From positions 1 through 64,000 of the forward strand of contig NZ_FNIM01000006.1 of assembly GCF_900103885.1 (NCBI RefSeq): a stretch of DNA of 64,000 nt, read 5' to 3'. Under the pieces are notes generated by a model. It had not been told where the DNA came from and made no database searches. It saw only the letters and a list, made by a program, of their open reading frames with translations. The stretch comes from Actinomyces ruminicola (lineage in GTDB: Bacteria; Actinomycetota; Actinomycetes; Actinomycetales; Actinomycetaceae). Numbering within the stretch: the first letter of the stretch is position 1; each line of letters opens with the position of its first letter. The position numbers and the translations under genes were made by a program. Below are positions 52,090 to 60,664 of this stretch, one piece after another.

Positions 52090-52133
52090 CCGAAATCGGT
52101 AGTAGTTACGTGCCCAGATCGGTTGATGTGGTG
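52090..52133 (+). repeat. 44-bp intergenic element, copy 2
   Basis: Matches the minus-strand element at 1803-1847 at 37 of 44 positions. It includes the ATCGGTAG box, AGTTACGTG and the second AGATCGGT box ending GATGTGGTG. Relative to its neighbours it is inverted: flanking genes here run on the minus strand while the element reads on plus. That orientation argues against a leader-RNA function. Confidence 0.65.
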
Positions 52134-52201
52134 CCCGGCCCCTGTTGGACGGGCGGCGGGCGCCGGTAGGCCCGGGGGCGTGCGTGCCCGGGGCCGTCAT
52201 G

Positions 52202-52299
52202 AACACGAGTTCACGCCACCAACACGACTTCCTGACGACCTGCACGGGTACAACCCATGCACACCTCCAAAACTCGTGTCTTCGAGCAGAACCCGTGTC
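52202..52299. repeat. Symmetrical four-box array (98 bp)
   Basis: Two direct boxes AACACGAGTT (52202) and AACACGACTT (52221) are followed by two inverted boxes AACTCGTGTC (52271) and AACCCGTGTC (52290). Both pairs have a 19-base period and all share one centre at about 52250. The centre itself is a near-palindrome, TGCACGGGT-aca-ACCCATGCA (52241-52261). This regular layout resembles a multi-site operator or a foldable RNA/REP unit. Confidence 0.55.
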
Positions 52300-52486
52300 C
52301 CCGAGGCAAACACCTGCACCCGATCCGCCGCCGGAGGGTACGCACCGAAGCATGCGAAGCGTTGACGCCGCCGGGGCGTCCTCGGGGTAGGCGGGGAGTC
52401 GGAGGCAATGTGACGCGAGGCAGGAAAACAGGCCGGCTTAACAGCCGCCTGGGAGCGCGGCCTGAGCGAGATCTCGGCGTCAGGTC

Positions 52487-53125
52487 TCAGTGCTCGACGA
52501 GGTGACGTACCCTGCCGTCCCAGCCGTCCATGAGCTCGCGGGCGAGTGCCGGCAGGATGCGCGGATAGACGGTCATGCCGGAGGCGACGGCGGCATCCAG
52601 TTCGTCCAGCTCCCACCAGCGCAGCGAGTCCAGTACCTGCCGTTCGGTGGCGGTCCAGCCCGAGCGGTCCACGGTGTCACCGCCGACCGCCAGGTGGGTC
52701 AGGTAGAACAGCTCGTCCTGTCGGCAGGTGACCCGGTTGAACATGAACACGGCCTTGCGCTCCACCACCGGACCGGTCAGCGCCGACTCCGACAATCCGA
52801 TGCCGGTCTCCTCCGCCAGTTCCCGGCGGGCGCCGCCGACCGGCGTCTCCCCGGGCAGCAGGCCGCCGCCCGGAGTGAAGCCCCAGGAGTGGGCCGTATC
52901 CCCGAAGTCGTGTCCAACCACCAGCAGAATCGCCGGCTGCGGCTCCCGGCGCAGGGCGATCACGCGAGCCGCACGGCGGAAGGGCAGCCCGTCGGCGTTC
53001 AGGCGCCACTCGTCGGGATCCAGCAGCTGCGCCCAGTTCTCCGGTACGCGCAGCGGATCGCGCCCGTCGGCGGCCAGGCCGGTTCCCGGTCGCCTGCGGG
53101 GGTCGGCCTCATCCGGTGAACGCAT
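52487..53125 (-). CDS. Nudix hydrolase
   Basis: A 212-residue Nudix protein with the box GGGLLPGETPVGGARRELAEETGI (seen as GGGLLPGE then REL.EETG), matching GX5EX7REUXEEXGU. It corresponds in position to the Nudix gene next to pimA in mycobacteria (Rv2609c). The substrate is not evident. The start overlaps the PrsW gene end by 17 bases. Confidence 0.88.
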   Translation of the reverse strand: MRSPDEADPRRRPGTGLAADGRDPLRVPENWAQLLDPDEWRLNADGLPFRRAARVIALRREPQPAILLVVGHDFGDTAHSWGFTPGGGLLPGETPVGGARRELAEETGIGLSESALTGPVVERKAVFMFNRVTCRQDELFYLTHLAVGGDTVDRSGWTATERQVLDSLRWWELDELDAAVASGMTVYPRILPALARELMDGWDGRVRHLVEH

Positions 53126-54311
53126 ACCGATTCTCCACGATGGCTGTCAGAAGGGCGGACTCATGCGCCGTGAAGTCGGCGTCCGCATGCCCGTCGATCG
53201 CCTGCTGCCGTAGTTGGGCCAGCGCGGACGCGCAAGCCAGGAAGTCCCGCATCGCCCGGGCGGCGACCGGTCCGCGGCTCTTGGCCCAACGGCGGGCGGC
53301 CGAGCGGCCCGCACCCGTGGTGATCATGGTGACCTCGGTGGGCGAGAACCAGCCGGCGCGCTGGTAGTCGGCCAAGCGCTGCCGCATGGTCATGCGCTCG
53401 CTCCAGCGCAGCCATATGACCAGGCCGACAGCGGCGATGAAGAACGGGACCGCGACATAGAAGTACAGCTCCGGGTCGGTGGTCAGCATGCCGTTCCAGA
53501 AGGAGTGCAGCACGATGGCGCAGGCCAGCCCCAGCGGCGCCGTCCACATCCAGGCCAGGTTCGAGCGCATGCGCGCGCTCGCCCCGATCGCCAGTCCGGT
53601 GCAGGCGGTGAAGGTGACATGCGCGAACGGGGAGGCGATACCGCGCATGAGGAATGTGACCAGCAGGGTGTCCGCGTACTGCACGAAGTACAGGATGTTC
53701 TCCGCGAAGGCGAAGCCGGCGGCGACAACGGAGGCGTAGACGATACCGTCCACGGCACCGTTGAAGCTGCGCCGCCAGATCAGGAAGATGATCAGCACCC
53801 CCAGTCCCTTGGTGCTCTCCTCCACGATGGGGGCGGTGACGACGGCGGACACGAACTGGCCTCCGGTAACGGAACCGGTGGCAGCGGAGACCAGCAGGGA
53901 TGCAGACGTGTTGACCACCAGCGAGATTACGGTGGCCACGCCCGCGCCCCACAGGAAGGCGGCCGCCAGGAGGCCGGGCGGTTCGGGCTCCCAGCGGTCG
54001 ATCCAGCGGACGGTGGCCAGGACGATGCCCAGCGGCACGAGCGCCAGCAGGATGGGTACGAGCAGTTCGGAGGCCGCCCCGGCGGTGGAGGAGTAGATGA
54101 TCCACAGCATCAGCGCCAGTCCGACCGCCCCCACGCATGCCAGGACCGTACTGGCCACGGCGCCGCGACGACGGTGCACCATCGCCTGCGGAGTCCACTG
54201 CGGTGCGGAACGAGGCTGAGTGCGTCCGACGGGCGGATAGCCGCCGCGCCGGTAACCGGGCCGGGGAGCCCAGGAGCCCCCGGAGCCGCCGCTCGGGAAG
54301 GGCACACTCAT
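53109..54311 (-). CDS. PrsW-family membrane protease
   Basis: Polytopic intramembrane metalloprotease-like protein, 400 residues. After a Gly/Pro/Arg-rich cytoplasmic 45 residues there are about eight helices. Key motifs: APIVEESTKGLGVL (EExxK), GFAFAENILYFVQ (FxxxE), FAHVTFTACTGLAIG (first His) and VLHSFWNGML (second His), the four PrsW signature positions. Known PrsW cleaves anti-sigma factors; no anti-sigma gene is adjacent. It overlaps the LemA-like gene by four bases. Confidence 0.88.
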   Translation of the reverse strand: MSVPFPSGGSGGSWAPRPGYRRGGYPPVGRTQPRSAPQWTPQAMVHRRRGAVASTVLACVGAVGLALMLWIIYSSTAGAASELLVPILLALVPLGIVLATVRWIDRWEPEPPGLLAAAFLWGAGVATVISLVVNTSASLLVSAATGSVTGGQFVSAVVTAPIVEESTKGLGVLIIFLIWRRSFNGAVDGIVYASVVAAGFAFAENILYFVQYADTLLVTFLMRGIASPFAHVTFTACTGLAIGASARMRSNLAWMWTAPLGLACAIVLHSFWNGMLTTDPELYFYVAVPFFIAAVGLVIWLRWSERMTMRQRLADYQRAGWFSPTEVTMITTGAGRSAARRWAKSRGPVAARAMRDFLACASALAQLRQQAIDGHADADFTAHESALLTAIVENRYAFTG

Positions 54312-55018
54312 GGTGCCGTCTCCGTCCGCCCGCTGCCCGGCTCCGCGGCGGTGGCATCATCGATATCGAAGGTCTGCGGGAGCGGCGCATGGCCGGCCAG
54401 GTGCAGCGCCCGCACATCCAGGGCGCCGCGCAGCCGTCTGGCCTCGGCCACGTGCGTGTTGTGGAAGCGGCGCGCCAGCACCAGCCGGTAGGAGGCCCGG
54501 TCGAGCCGCTCCAGGGAATCGCGTCCCCGCGGGTCGGCGTTCAGGTCCAGGCGCGCCTGAGGATCAACGACGGTGCGGATCACGCGCGAAAGATCGGACT
54601 CAATGCGGGCCCGGCTGCGCGTCGGCTCACCGGTGGCGGTGTCACCAGCGTCACGGCGGGGCGCCTCGGTATCCAAACCGTCTTCTACCAGCGGCCCTTC
54701 AGCGTCGAGGGCGTCGTAGGCGGCCCGCGAGAGGATGAGCGCCGAGGCCGGGTCGAGCAGCCCGGTGGCGGCCAGGTCGGCGGCGGCCTGCGCGCGGTGG
54801 ACCAGTTGCGCCTCGAGGGTGGCGCGTGATCCCAGCACCTGTCGGTGGAGCCGGTCCACGCGCAGCGCCTTGGCGTACAGCGACCAAGCGATGGCCAGCA
54901 GCACGAGCGCGAGCGCGAGGACGACGACAGCAGGCATCAGCCAGACCGGCGGGCCGCCGGGGTGAGTTCCGGGAGGAACCGCACCGGGCGGCGTGGTGAT
55001 GGGAATCGGCAGGTTCAT
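54308..55018 (-). CDS. Membrane-anchored LemA-like helical protein
   Basis: A 236-residue protein with one N-terminal transmembrane helix (WLMPAVVVLALALVLLAIAWSLY) and a cytoplasmic helical body. Pieces recall LemA: HRQVLGSRATLEAQLVHRAQ near the N-terminus and ARRFHNTHVAEARRLR followed by a hydrophobic end. The match is remote, so treat it as LemA-like only. It lies between pimA (16 bases away) and prsW (overlap), where some actinobacteria carry a membrane protein of similar size. Confidence 0.6.
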   Translation of the reverse strand: MNLPIPITTPPGAVPPGTHPGGPPVWLMPAVVVLALALVLLAIAWSLYAKALRVDRLHRQVLGSRATLEAQLVHRAQAAADLAATGLLDPASALILSRAAYDALDAEGPLVEDGLDTEAPRRDAGDTATGEPTRSRARIESDLSRVIRTVVDPQARLDLNADPRGRDSLERLDRASYRLVLARRFHNTHVAEARRLRGALDVRALHLAGHAPLPQTFDIDDATAAEPGSGRTETAP

Positions 55019-55034
55019 CTTTCGGTGCTTCCGA

Positions 55035-56216
55035 TCAGTCCTCGAGGGCGTCGCGCAGCCGACCCACCATGGTACGGGAGCCGGGGGCGACGGTCACGCG
55101 TGTATGAGCGGTGGACAGGGCCATGTCGTACACGTCGAGGATGGCGTCGGTGACCGCCGACCAGTCGTAGCGGCCGACGACGGCGGCCGCCGCGGTCCTG
55201 CGCGCATCGGCTGCGGCAGTGTCGGTGAGGGTGTCGAGGATGGCGCGGGCGAGGTCGTCTCCGTCACCGGTGCGGAACAGGGAGCCGTAGGCGCCGGCAC
55301 CGAGTACGTCCGAGAAGGCGGTCAGGTCGGATGCGATCACGTGGGTGCCGGCTGCCATCGCCTCCACCAGTACGATGCCGAAGGACTCCCCACCGGTCTG
55401 CGGCGCCACATAGCAGGAGCAGGAGGCGAGCATGGCGGCCTTGTCGGCGTCCGAGATGCCGCCCAGGAACACCACCCGGTCGCCGTAACGGCTCAGGGAG
55501 TCCCGCACCGCCTCGGCCTCGCCCCGGCCGGCGATGAGGAACCGGGCGGAGGGGAGCGCCGCCAGCACCGCCGGGATGGCGCGGGCGAGCACCTGCAGCC
55601 CCTTGCGGGGCTCATCCAGGCGCCCGAGGAAGGAGATGGTAGGCGCCGTGGGAGTGCCGACGAAGCGGGGGTCGTCCTTGGGGGCCTGAGCGAAGGGAGC
55701 CACGTCCACGCCGTTGGGGATCACCACGGCGTCGCCGCCGTGGTACTGGATGAGGGTGCGCCGGGCCTCCTCCGATACGGCGATGCGGGCGGTGAGCTTC
55801 TCCATCAGCGGCACGGCCACCGGGGACAGCAGTTCACGGGTGAGCGAGCGGTCCATGGCTGCGTGGAAGGTGCCGACTACCGGGCAGGTGGCGGCCTGCA
55901 GCGCGAGCATGCCGACGCTGGGGGTGATCGGCTCGTGTATGTGCAGCAGGTCGAAATCGCCGGCGGCCAGCCACCGGTGGGCGCGGCGGGCGACCGCGGT
56001 GCCGAAGTTGAGGCGGGCGATCGAGCCGTTGTAGGGGATGGCGATGGAGTCGCCGGCGCTGGTGACCCAGTCGGGCAGCTCCAGGTCCTGTGAGGCGGGG
56101 GCGAGTACCTGGACCTCGTGGCCGCGGCGCATCAGCTCCCGGGCCAGGTCCATCACATGCACCTGTACCCCGCCGTGCGCATCGAGCGAATAGGGGCATA
56201 CGATTCCTACTCTCAC
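55035..56216 (-). CDS. pimA: Phosphatidyl-myo-inositol alpha-mannosyltransferase PimA
   Basis: GT4 glycosyltransferase that adds the first mannose from GDP-mannose to phosphatidylinositol at the inner membrane face. It has 393 residues from GTG 56216. Motifs matching PimA: MRVGIVCPYSLDAHGGVQ, the inositol-lipid loop IPYNGSIARLNFG, LLHIHEPITPS, FLGRLDEPRKGLQVL and the donor-site GGESFGIVLVEAMAAGT with EX7E. It overlaps the acyltransferase gene by four bases. Pathway context (pgsA, acyltransferase) supports PIM lipid synthesis. Confidence 0.93.
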   Translation of the reverse strand: MRVGIVCPYSLDAHGGVQVHVMDLARELMRRGHEVQVLAPASQDLELPDWVTSAGDSIAIPYNGSIARLNFGTAVARRAHRWLAAGDFDLLHIHEPITPSVGMLALQAATCPVVGTFHAAMDRSLTRELLSPVAVPLMEKLTARIAVSEEARRTLIQYHGGDAVVIPNGVDVAPFAQAPKDDPRFVGTPTAPTISFLGRLDEPRKGLQVLARAIPAVLAALPSARFLIAGRGEAEAVRDSLSRYGDRVVFLGGISDADKAAMLASCSCYVAPQTGGESFGIVLVEAMAAGTHVIASDLTAFSDVLGAGAYGSLFRTGDGDDLARAILDTLTDTAAADARRTAAAAVVGRYDWSAVTDAILDVYDMALSTAHTRVTVAPGSRTMVGRLRDALED

Positions 56217-57220
56217 GGCTGCGGCTCCTGCCCGGCGCCTCCGGCCCGCTGCTGCGCGGCCTCGGCGGCGTGACGACGGGCCAGGCGCGCGGGGTCGAGG
56301 TCGGCGTCAAAGACCGCCTGCAGCATGTGCCAGTCGACGGCGTGCTCGGCCAGGCGCGGCGAGAGATCATCCACCCATGACCGGGTCCAGGCGGCCACCT
56401 GCTCACGCCCCTCAAGGCCCTCCGGTGCGGCGACGGGGCGAATGGTCAGGACGATTCCCCAGGGGGATCCGGCCCGACGGCGGCGCTCGCCCTCCAGGCG
56501 CTCGTAGTGCAAGGAGGCGCTGTACAGGGGCAGCTCCAGTCTGGCCGCCAGCGCGGCCGGCCCGGCGGCCACGCGCGCGCGATGGCCGCCGAGGTCGGTC
56601 GGCACGCCGGAGCTGGACAGGTCGCGATCGGCGAGCAGGGCAATCACATAGCGCCCTTCCTGAGCGGTCTGGATGAGTTGGTCGAATACCTTCTCCCCAC
56701 GCCCCTGGCCGATGACCTTCATCCCCAGTCCCTCGCGGAAGCTGACGAACTGCTCGAACAGGTCGGCGGGCTCGAGCCTCTCGGCGACGGTGAGCACCTG
56801 GGCGAGCTCCTGGCCGGCCCAGGCGCCGGCCAGGTCCCAGTTGCCCATATGCGGCAAAGCGATGACGATGGAGCCGCGGGAGATGTCCGTGTAGACGCTC
56901 GGGTCGATGTCCGGGCGCACGCGGGCCCGAAGCTGCTCCAGGCTCATGCCGGGCAGGGCGAAGGCCTCGTAGAAGTAACGCATGTAGGAGCGCATGCCGG
57001 CACGGGAGACGCGACGCACCTCCCGCGCGGGGGTGTCGGGAGGCAGCACGCGCGCCAGGTTCTTCTCCAGCTGCCCGACCCCCTTTTCGCCGCCGCGCAG
57101 CCGGTGCAGCAGCCAGACGGCGTCGGCTCCGAGTGCGGACAGCCCGTAGCCCACGGGGGCGGGCAGCTTGCGCACGTGCCTCCAGGCCAGGCGGTACAGG
57201 TCCTCGATGCCGACGCTCAC
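56213..57220 (-). CDS. patA: Phosphatidylinositol mannoside acyltransferase (PatA-like)
   Basis: LPLAT/HtrB-type acyltransferase of 335 residues that acylates the mannose of PIM1/PIM2 in mycobacteria. The catalytic HX4D motif is visible in ALPHMGNWDLAGAW; other conserved parts are SYMRYFYEAFALPGM, VVIALLADRDLSSSGV-like (IALLADRDLSSSGV) and LPLYSASLHYERL. The start is GTG 57220, overlapping the pgsA stop; the end overlaps pimA. Together with pgsA and pimA it forms a translationally coupled unit. Confidence 0.92.
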   Translation of the reverse strand: MSVGIEDLYRLAWRHVRKLPAPVGYGLSALGADAVWLLHRLRGGEKGVGQLEKNLARVLPPDTPAREVRRVSRAGMRSYMRYFYEAFALPGMSLEQLRARVRPDIDPSVYTDISRGSIVIALPHMGNWDLAGAWAGQELAQVLTVAERLEPADLFEQFVSFREGLGMKVIGQGRGEKVFDQLIQTAQEGRYVIALLADRDLSSSGVPTDLGGHRARVAAGPAALAARLELPLYSASLHYERLEGERRRRAGSPWGIVLTIRPVAAPEGLEGREQVAAWTRSWVDDLSPRLAEHAVDWHMLQAVFDADLDPARLARRHAAEAAQQRAGGAGQEPQP

Positions 57221-57855
57221 GAGCGCGTCTCCTGCGCGGCGCGCGGCAACTGGTCACGCACCGTCATGACTCTCTGCACGACGGTGATGAAGGAGGCGAC
57301 GGCGATCAGTGCGAGCGCCGCCGTCAGCGCCCATGACGGCGCGCCCAGCCCGACGGCGAGCACGCCGATGGCGGCCACGACGAGGCGATCGGTGCGCTCG
57401 GCGACGCCGACGGCGGCGGTCGCGCCGACGGACTCGGCACGGGCACGCGCGTAGGGCACCGCGGCGGCGAGCACGACCACGCTCACGGCAATGGCCACGG
57501 TCCAGGTGCGCAACGGTCCCGGCTCCAGGTGCAGGGCCGCCCAGACGGCCAGGGAGCCGAACACGGCGCCGTCGGCCAGGCGGTCCATGGTGGAGTCGAG
57601 GAAGGCGCCGAAGGCGGAGCTGGTGCCCGTGAGGCGGGCGAGGATGCCGTCGAAGGAGTCGCCGATCAGCACGAGTGCCAGCAGGACGGGGCCAAGGATG
57701 AAATGCCCCTGCGGCAGGGTGAGCACCGCGACGGCGATGGTGGCCACCGTGCCTGCGACGGTGAGCATGTTGGGAGTAACGCCGACCCTGGCCAGGCCCC
57801 GGGCGGGGCCGGTGAACAGGGCCCGGGTCAGGCCGCGTCCGTGTTGTCCGAGCAA
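57217..57855 (-). CDS. pgsA: Phosphatidylinositol phosphate synthase (CDP-alcohol phosphatidyltransferase)
   Basis: Makes phosphatidylinositol phosphate from CDP-diacylglycerol and inositol phosphate. The 212-residue membrane protein has six helices and the family signature DSFDG-ILAR-GAFLDSTMDR (D1xxD2G..AR..G...D3xxxD4). The start is TTG 57855 with AGGAG seven bases upstream. Its position beside pimA and the acyltransferase, as in mycobacteria, supports the inositol specificity over the glycerol enzyme. Confidence 0.92.
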   Translation of the reverse strand: MLGQHGRGLTRALFTGPARGLARVGVTPNMLTVAGTVATIAVAVLTLPQGHFILGPVLLALVLIGDSFDGILARLTGTSSAFGAFLDSTMDRLADGAVFGSLAVWAALHLEPGPLRTWTVAIAVSVVVLAAAVPYARARAESVGATAAVGVAERTDRLVVAAIGVLAVGLGAPSWALTAALALIAVASFITVVQRVMTVRDQLPRAAQETRS

Positions 57856-57864
57856 GGCGGGCTC

Positions 57865-58539
57865 CTAGTGATTCGGGCCGACGGGCCGGTCGGCGTCCAG
57901 GCCGGTGGGGGCCGTGTCCCAGGCGGCGGCGAGCTGGTCGCGCTGATCGCCCAGCAGCTGCGGCACGGGCTTGGTCTTGCCGATGATCGGCATGAAGTTG
58001 GCGTCCCCGGTCCAGCGCGGCACCACGTGCTGGTGCAGGTGGGCGGCGATGCCGGCGCCCGCGACCTGGCCCTGGTTCATGCCCAGGTTGAAGCCGTGCG
58101 GGTGGGAGACCGCGCGCACCACCTCCATGGCGCGGGCGGTGAGCCGCCCGATATCCGCGCGTTCGGCCTCGGTGGCCTCGGTCCAGTCCGAGACATGCCG
58201 GTAGGGGCAGATCAGCAGGTGGCCCGTGTTGTAGGGGTACAGGTTCATCAGCACGTAGGCGGACTCGCCGCGGTGCACGATCAAGGCGTCGGTGTCGCTG
58301 CGGCCCGGGGCTGCGCAGAAGGGGCACTGTGCCGCGGAGTCGTCGGCGGGCTTGTTCTGGCCGCCGATGTAGACCATGCGGTGAGGGGTCCACAGCCGCC
58401 CGAACGGGTCGGGGGTGTCGGCGGGTTGGAAGGGGGCCTCGATGCGCACGCCGTCGACGACGGTGCCGGTGAGCTCATCCAGCGGGCCGGCGCCGGAGGG
58501 CGCGCCGAGGCTCTCGGGCACGTCCGCCTGATCAGTCAC
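57865..58539 (-). CDS. HIT-domain nucleotide hydrolase/phosphorylase
   Basis: A 224-residue HIT protein. It has a zinc-ligand pair CPFC (about residues 72-75) and the catalytic HLHQHVV triad (HxHxH), plus [17 protein letters not shown]. In mycobacteria the homologue at this place (Rv2613c) is a diadenosine tetraphosphate phosphorylase; the same activity is likely here. It starts at GTG, overlaps the thrS end by eight bases, and precedes pgsA by 9 bases. Confidence 0.9.
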   Translation of the reverse strand: MTDQADVPESLGAPSGAGPLDELTGTVVDGVRIEAPFQPADTPDPFGRLWTPHRMVYIGGQNKPADDSAAQCPFCAAPGRSDTDALIVHRGESAYVLMNLYPYNTGHLLICPYRHVSDWTEATEAERADIGRLTARAMEVVRAVSHPHGFNLGMNQGQVAGAGIAAHLHQHVVPRWTGDANFMPIIGKTKPVPQLLGDQRDQLAAAWDTAPTGLDADRPVGPNH

Positions 58540-60574
58540 GGCTGAGCCTCTCCCCCGCCGGGTCGTTGACGCGCTCGGCGATCACGCGGGTGATGTGGGC
58601 GACGGCCTCGTCCACCGGCACGCCGTTGGTCTGGGAGCCATCGCGGAAGCGGAAGGAGACTGCCCCGGCGTCGGCGTCCTCCCCGCCCGCAATCAGCGTG
58701 AACGGGACCTTCTCCTTGGCGGCGTTGCGGATCTTCTTGCCGAAGCGGTCGTCGGAGTGGTCCACCTCGACGCGTACGCCGTGGGCGCGCAGCTTGGCGG
58801 CGACGTCGTCGACGTAGGCGTCGAAGGCCTCGGCCACCGGCACCAGCCGCACCTGCACGGGTGCCAGCCAGGCGGGGAAGGCGCCCGCATAGTGCTCGGT
58901 GAGCACGCCGATGAAGCGCTCGACGCTGCCGAGCTTGGCGGCGTGGATCATGATCGGCCGCCGCCGGGTGCCGTCGGCGGCGGTGTACTCCAGGTCGAAG
59001 CGCTCGGGCTGGTTGAAGTCGTACTGAATGGTGGACATCTGCCAGGTGCGGCCGATGGCGTCCTTGACCTGCACGGAGACCTTGGGGCCGTAGAAGGCGG
59101 CGCCGCCCGGGTCGGGGACGAGCTGCAGCCCGGTGGAGTCGCACACCTCCTGCAGGGTGCGGGTGGCGGCCTCCCAGTCGGCGTCGGAGCCGATGAACTT
59201 GTCCTTCTTGGCGCCGTCCTCGTCGCGAGTGGACAGCTCCAGGTAGAAGTCCTCCAGGCCGAATGCCTTCAGGATCGACAGGAAGAACTCGATCTGCCGC
59301 CGGATCTCCTCCCCCGCCTGCTCGGGGGTGCAGTAGGTGTGGGAGTCGTCCTGGGTGAAGCCGCGCATGCGGGTGAGTCCGTGCACCACGCCGCTCTTCT
59401 CATAGCGGTAGTCGCGGCCCATCTCGAAGAACTTCAGGGGCAGCTCCCGGTAGGAGCGGCCGCGGGAGCGGAAGATGAGGTTGTGCATGGGGCAGTTCAT
59501 GGCCTTGAGGTAGTACTCCTGGCCGGCCTTGGTGATACTGCCCTCGGCGTCGCGCTCCTCATCGGCGAGCATGGGCGGGAACATGGTGTCCGCGTAGTAG
59601 GGCAGGTGGCCGGAGGTGTGGAACAGGCCGCCCTTGGAGATCTCCGGGGTGTGGACCAGGTCGTAGCCGGCCTGGATGTGACGATCGATCACGTACTGCT
59701 CGATCTCGTGGCGCAGGATGCCGCCCTTGGGGTGGAAGACGACCAGGCCGGGGCCGATCTCCTCGGGGAAGGAGAACAGGTCCAGCTCGGCGCCGAGCCG
59801 CCGGTGGTCGCGGCGGGCGGCCTCGGCCATGCGGGTCTGGTAGGCCTTCAGGTCGTCCTTGGTGGCCCAGGCGGTGCCGTAGATGCGCTGCAGGGAGTCG
59901 CCGTTCTGGTCGCCCTTCCAGTAGGCGGCCGAGGAGCGGGTCAGGGCGAAGCCGTTGCCGATGAGCCGGGTGGAGGGCAGGTGGGGGCCGCGGCACAGGT
60001 CCTTCCAGACGACGGTGCCGTCGCGCCGGACGTTGTCATACATGGTCAGGCCGCCCGCCCCGACCTCCACGGAGGCGGACTCCGCGCCGGCGCCCTTGGT
60101 GGTGATCAGCTCCAGCTTGTAGGGCTGCTCGGCCAGCTCTGCGCGCCCCTCGGCCTCGGTGATGTCGCGCCGCCGGAAGGTCTGGCCCTCCTTGACGATG
60201 CGCTTCATGCGCTTCTCGATCTCGCGCAGCAGCTCGGGGGTGACGGCGTCGATGCCCCCGAAGTCGTAGTAGAAGCCGTCGGTGATGAAGGGGCCGATGC
60301 CGAGGTTGACGTCGGGGAACAGCTCCTGGACGGCCTGCGCCATGACGTGGGTGGCGGAGTGCCGCAGAATGTTCAGCCCGTCCTCGCTGCCGAGCGTGAT
60401 GGGCTCGACTACGGCGTCCGCGGGGACGGCGCGGTCCAGGTCCCAGGGCTCACCGTCGACCTTCATGGCGACCACCTCGCGGTCGGCCGCGAACAGCGTG
60501 GTCCCCGTTGTGCCCGCCTCAATGGTGCGCTGTGCTCCGTCAACAGTGATGGCGAGTGTGGGCTGGGGTGACAC
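58532..60574 (-). CDS. thrS: Threonyl-tRNA synthetase
   Basis: Class II synthetase of 680 residues from GTG 60574, five bases after AAAGGAG; upstream in-frame codons lie in the leader hairpin and are excluded. A TGS domain ([14 protein letters not shown]) is followed by the editing domain ([16 protein letters not shown] with HxxxH). The catalytic core follows with [11 protein letters not shown] (Cys zinc ligand), [11 protein letters not shown] and DDSHTYC. The anticodon domain ends GQTNGV-like ([16 protein letters not shown]). It heads the PIM-lipid operon. Confidence 0.96.
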   Translation of the reverse strand: MSPQPTLAITVDGAQRTIEAGTTGTTLFAADREVVAMKVDGEPWDLDRAVPADAVVEPITLGSEDGLNILRHSATHVMAQAVQELFPDVNLGIGPFITDGFYYDFGGIDAVTPELLREIEKRMKRIVKEGQTFRRRDITEAEGRAELAEQPYKLELITTKGAGAESASVEVGAGGLTMYDNVRRDGTVVWKDLCRGPHLPSTRLIGNGFALTRSSAAYWKGDQNGDSLQRIYGTAWATKDDLKAYQTRMAEAARRDHRRLGAELDLFSFPEEIGPGLVVFHPKGGILRHEIEQYVIDRHIQAGYDLVHTPEISKGGLFHTSGHLPYYADTMFPPMLADEERDAEGSITKAGQEYYLKAMNCPMHNLIFRSRGRSYRELPLKFFEMGRDYRYEKSGVVHGLTRMRGFTQDDSHTYCTPEQAGEEIRRQIEFFLSILKAFGLEDFYLELSTRDEDGAKKDKFIGSDADWEAATRTLQEVCDSTGLQLVPDPGGAAFYGPKVSVQVKDAIGRTWQMSTIQYDFNQPERFDLEYTAADGTRRRPIMIHAAKLGSVERFIGVLTEHYAGAFPAWLAPVQVRLVPVAEAFDAYVDDVAAKLRAHGVRVEVDHSDDRFGKKIRNAAKEKVPFTLIAGGEDADAGAVSFRFRDGSQTNGVPVDEAVAHITRVIAERVNDPAGERLSRD

Positions 60575-60604
60575 GAATGCTCCTTTGATCAACTGATCAG
60601 CTCG

Positions 60605-60629
60605 GCGCGAGCTGTACTGGTGCTCGCGC
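60605..60629 (-). promoter_or_regulatory. Hairpin in the thrS leader
   Basis: GCGCGAGC (60605-60612) and GCTCGCGC (60622-60629) form an 8-bp stem with a 9-base loop, about 30 bases before the thrS start. A TGATCA-gt-TGATCA tandem (60587-60600) follows it. It might be an attenuator or translational control element; I do not see the conserved T-box core sequences. Confidence 0.35.
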
Positions 60630-60664
60630 GCACGCATCGGATCATACCGAGTGGTGCCTCCGCC

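Larger units (their letters stand above)
51908..52486. other. 579-base intergenic region with two repeat structures
   Basis: No gene is supported here. It contains the second copy of the 44-bp element (52090-52133), a symmetrical four-box array (52202-52299), and a pyrimidine-rich block (about 52060-52085). A GC-skewed remainder leads to the end of the Nudix gene. Promoter elements for yebC should lie in 51908-52000, but none is clear. Confidence 0.5.

Noticed and set aside
52257-52505. Small frames across the yebC-Nudix gap
   Set aside because: They run through the symmetrical box array and show no coding bias.
60575-60660. T-box riboswitch upstream of thrS
   Set aside because: The conserved T-box antiterminator bulge sequence and specifier hairpin are absent and the leader is too short.
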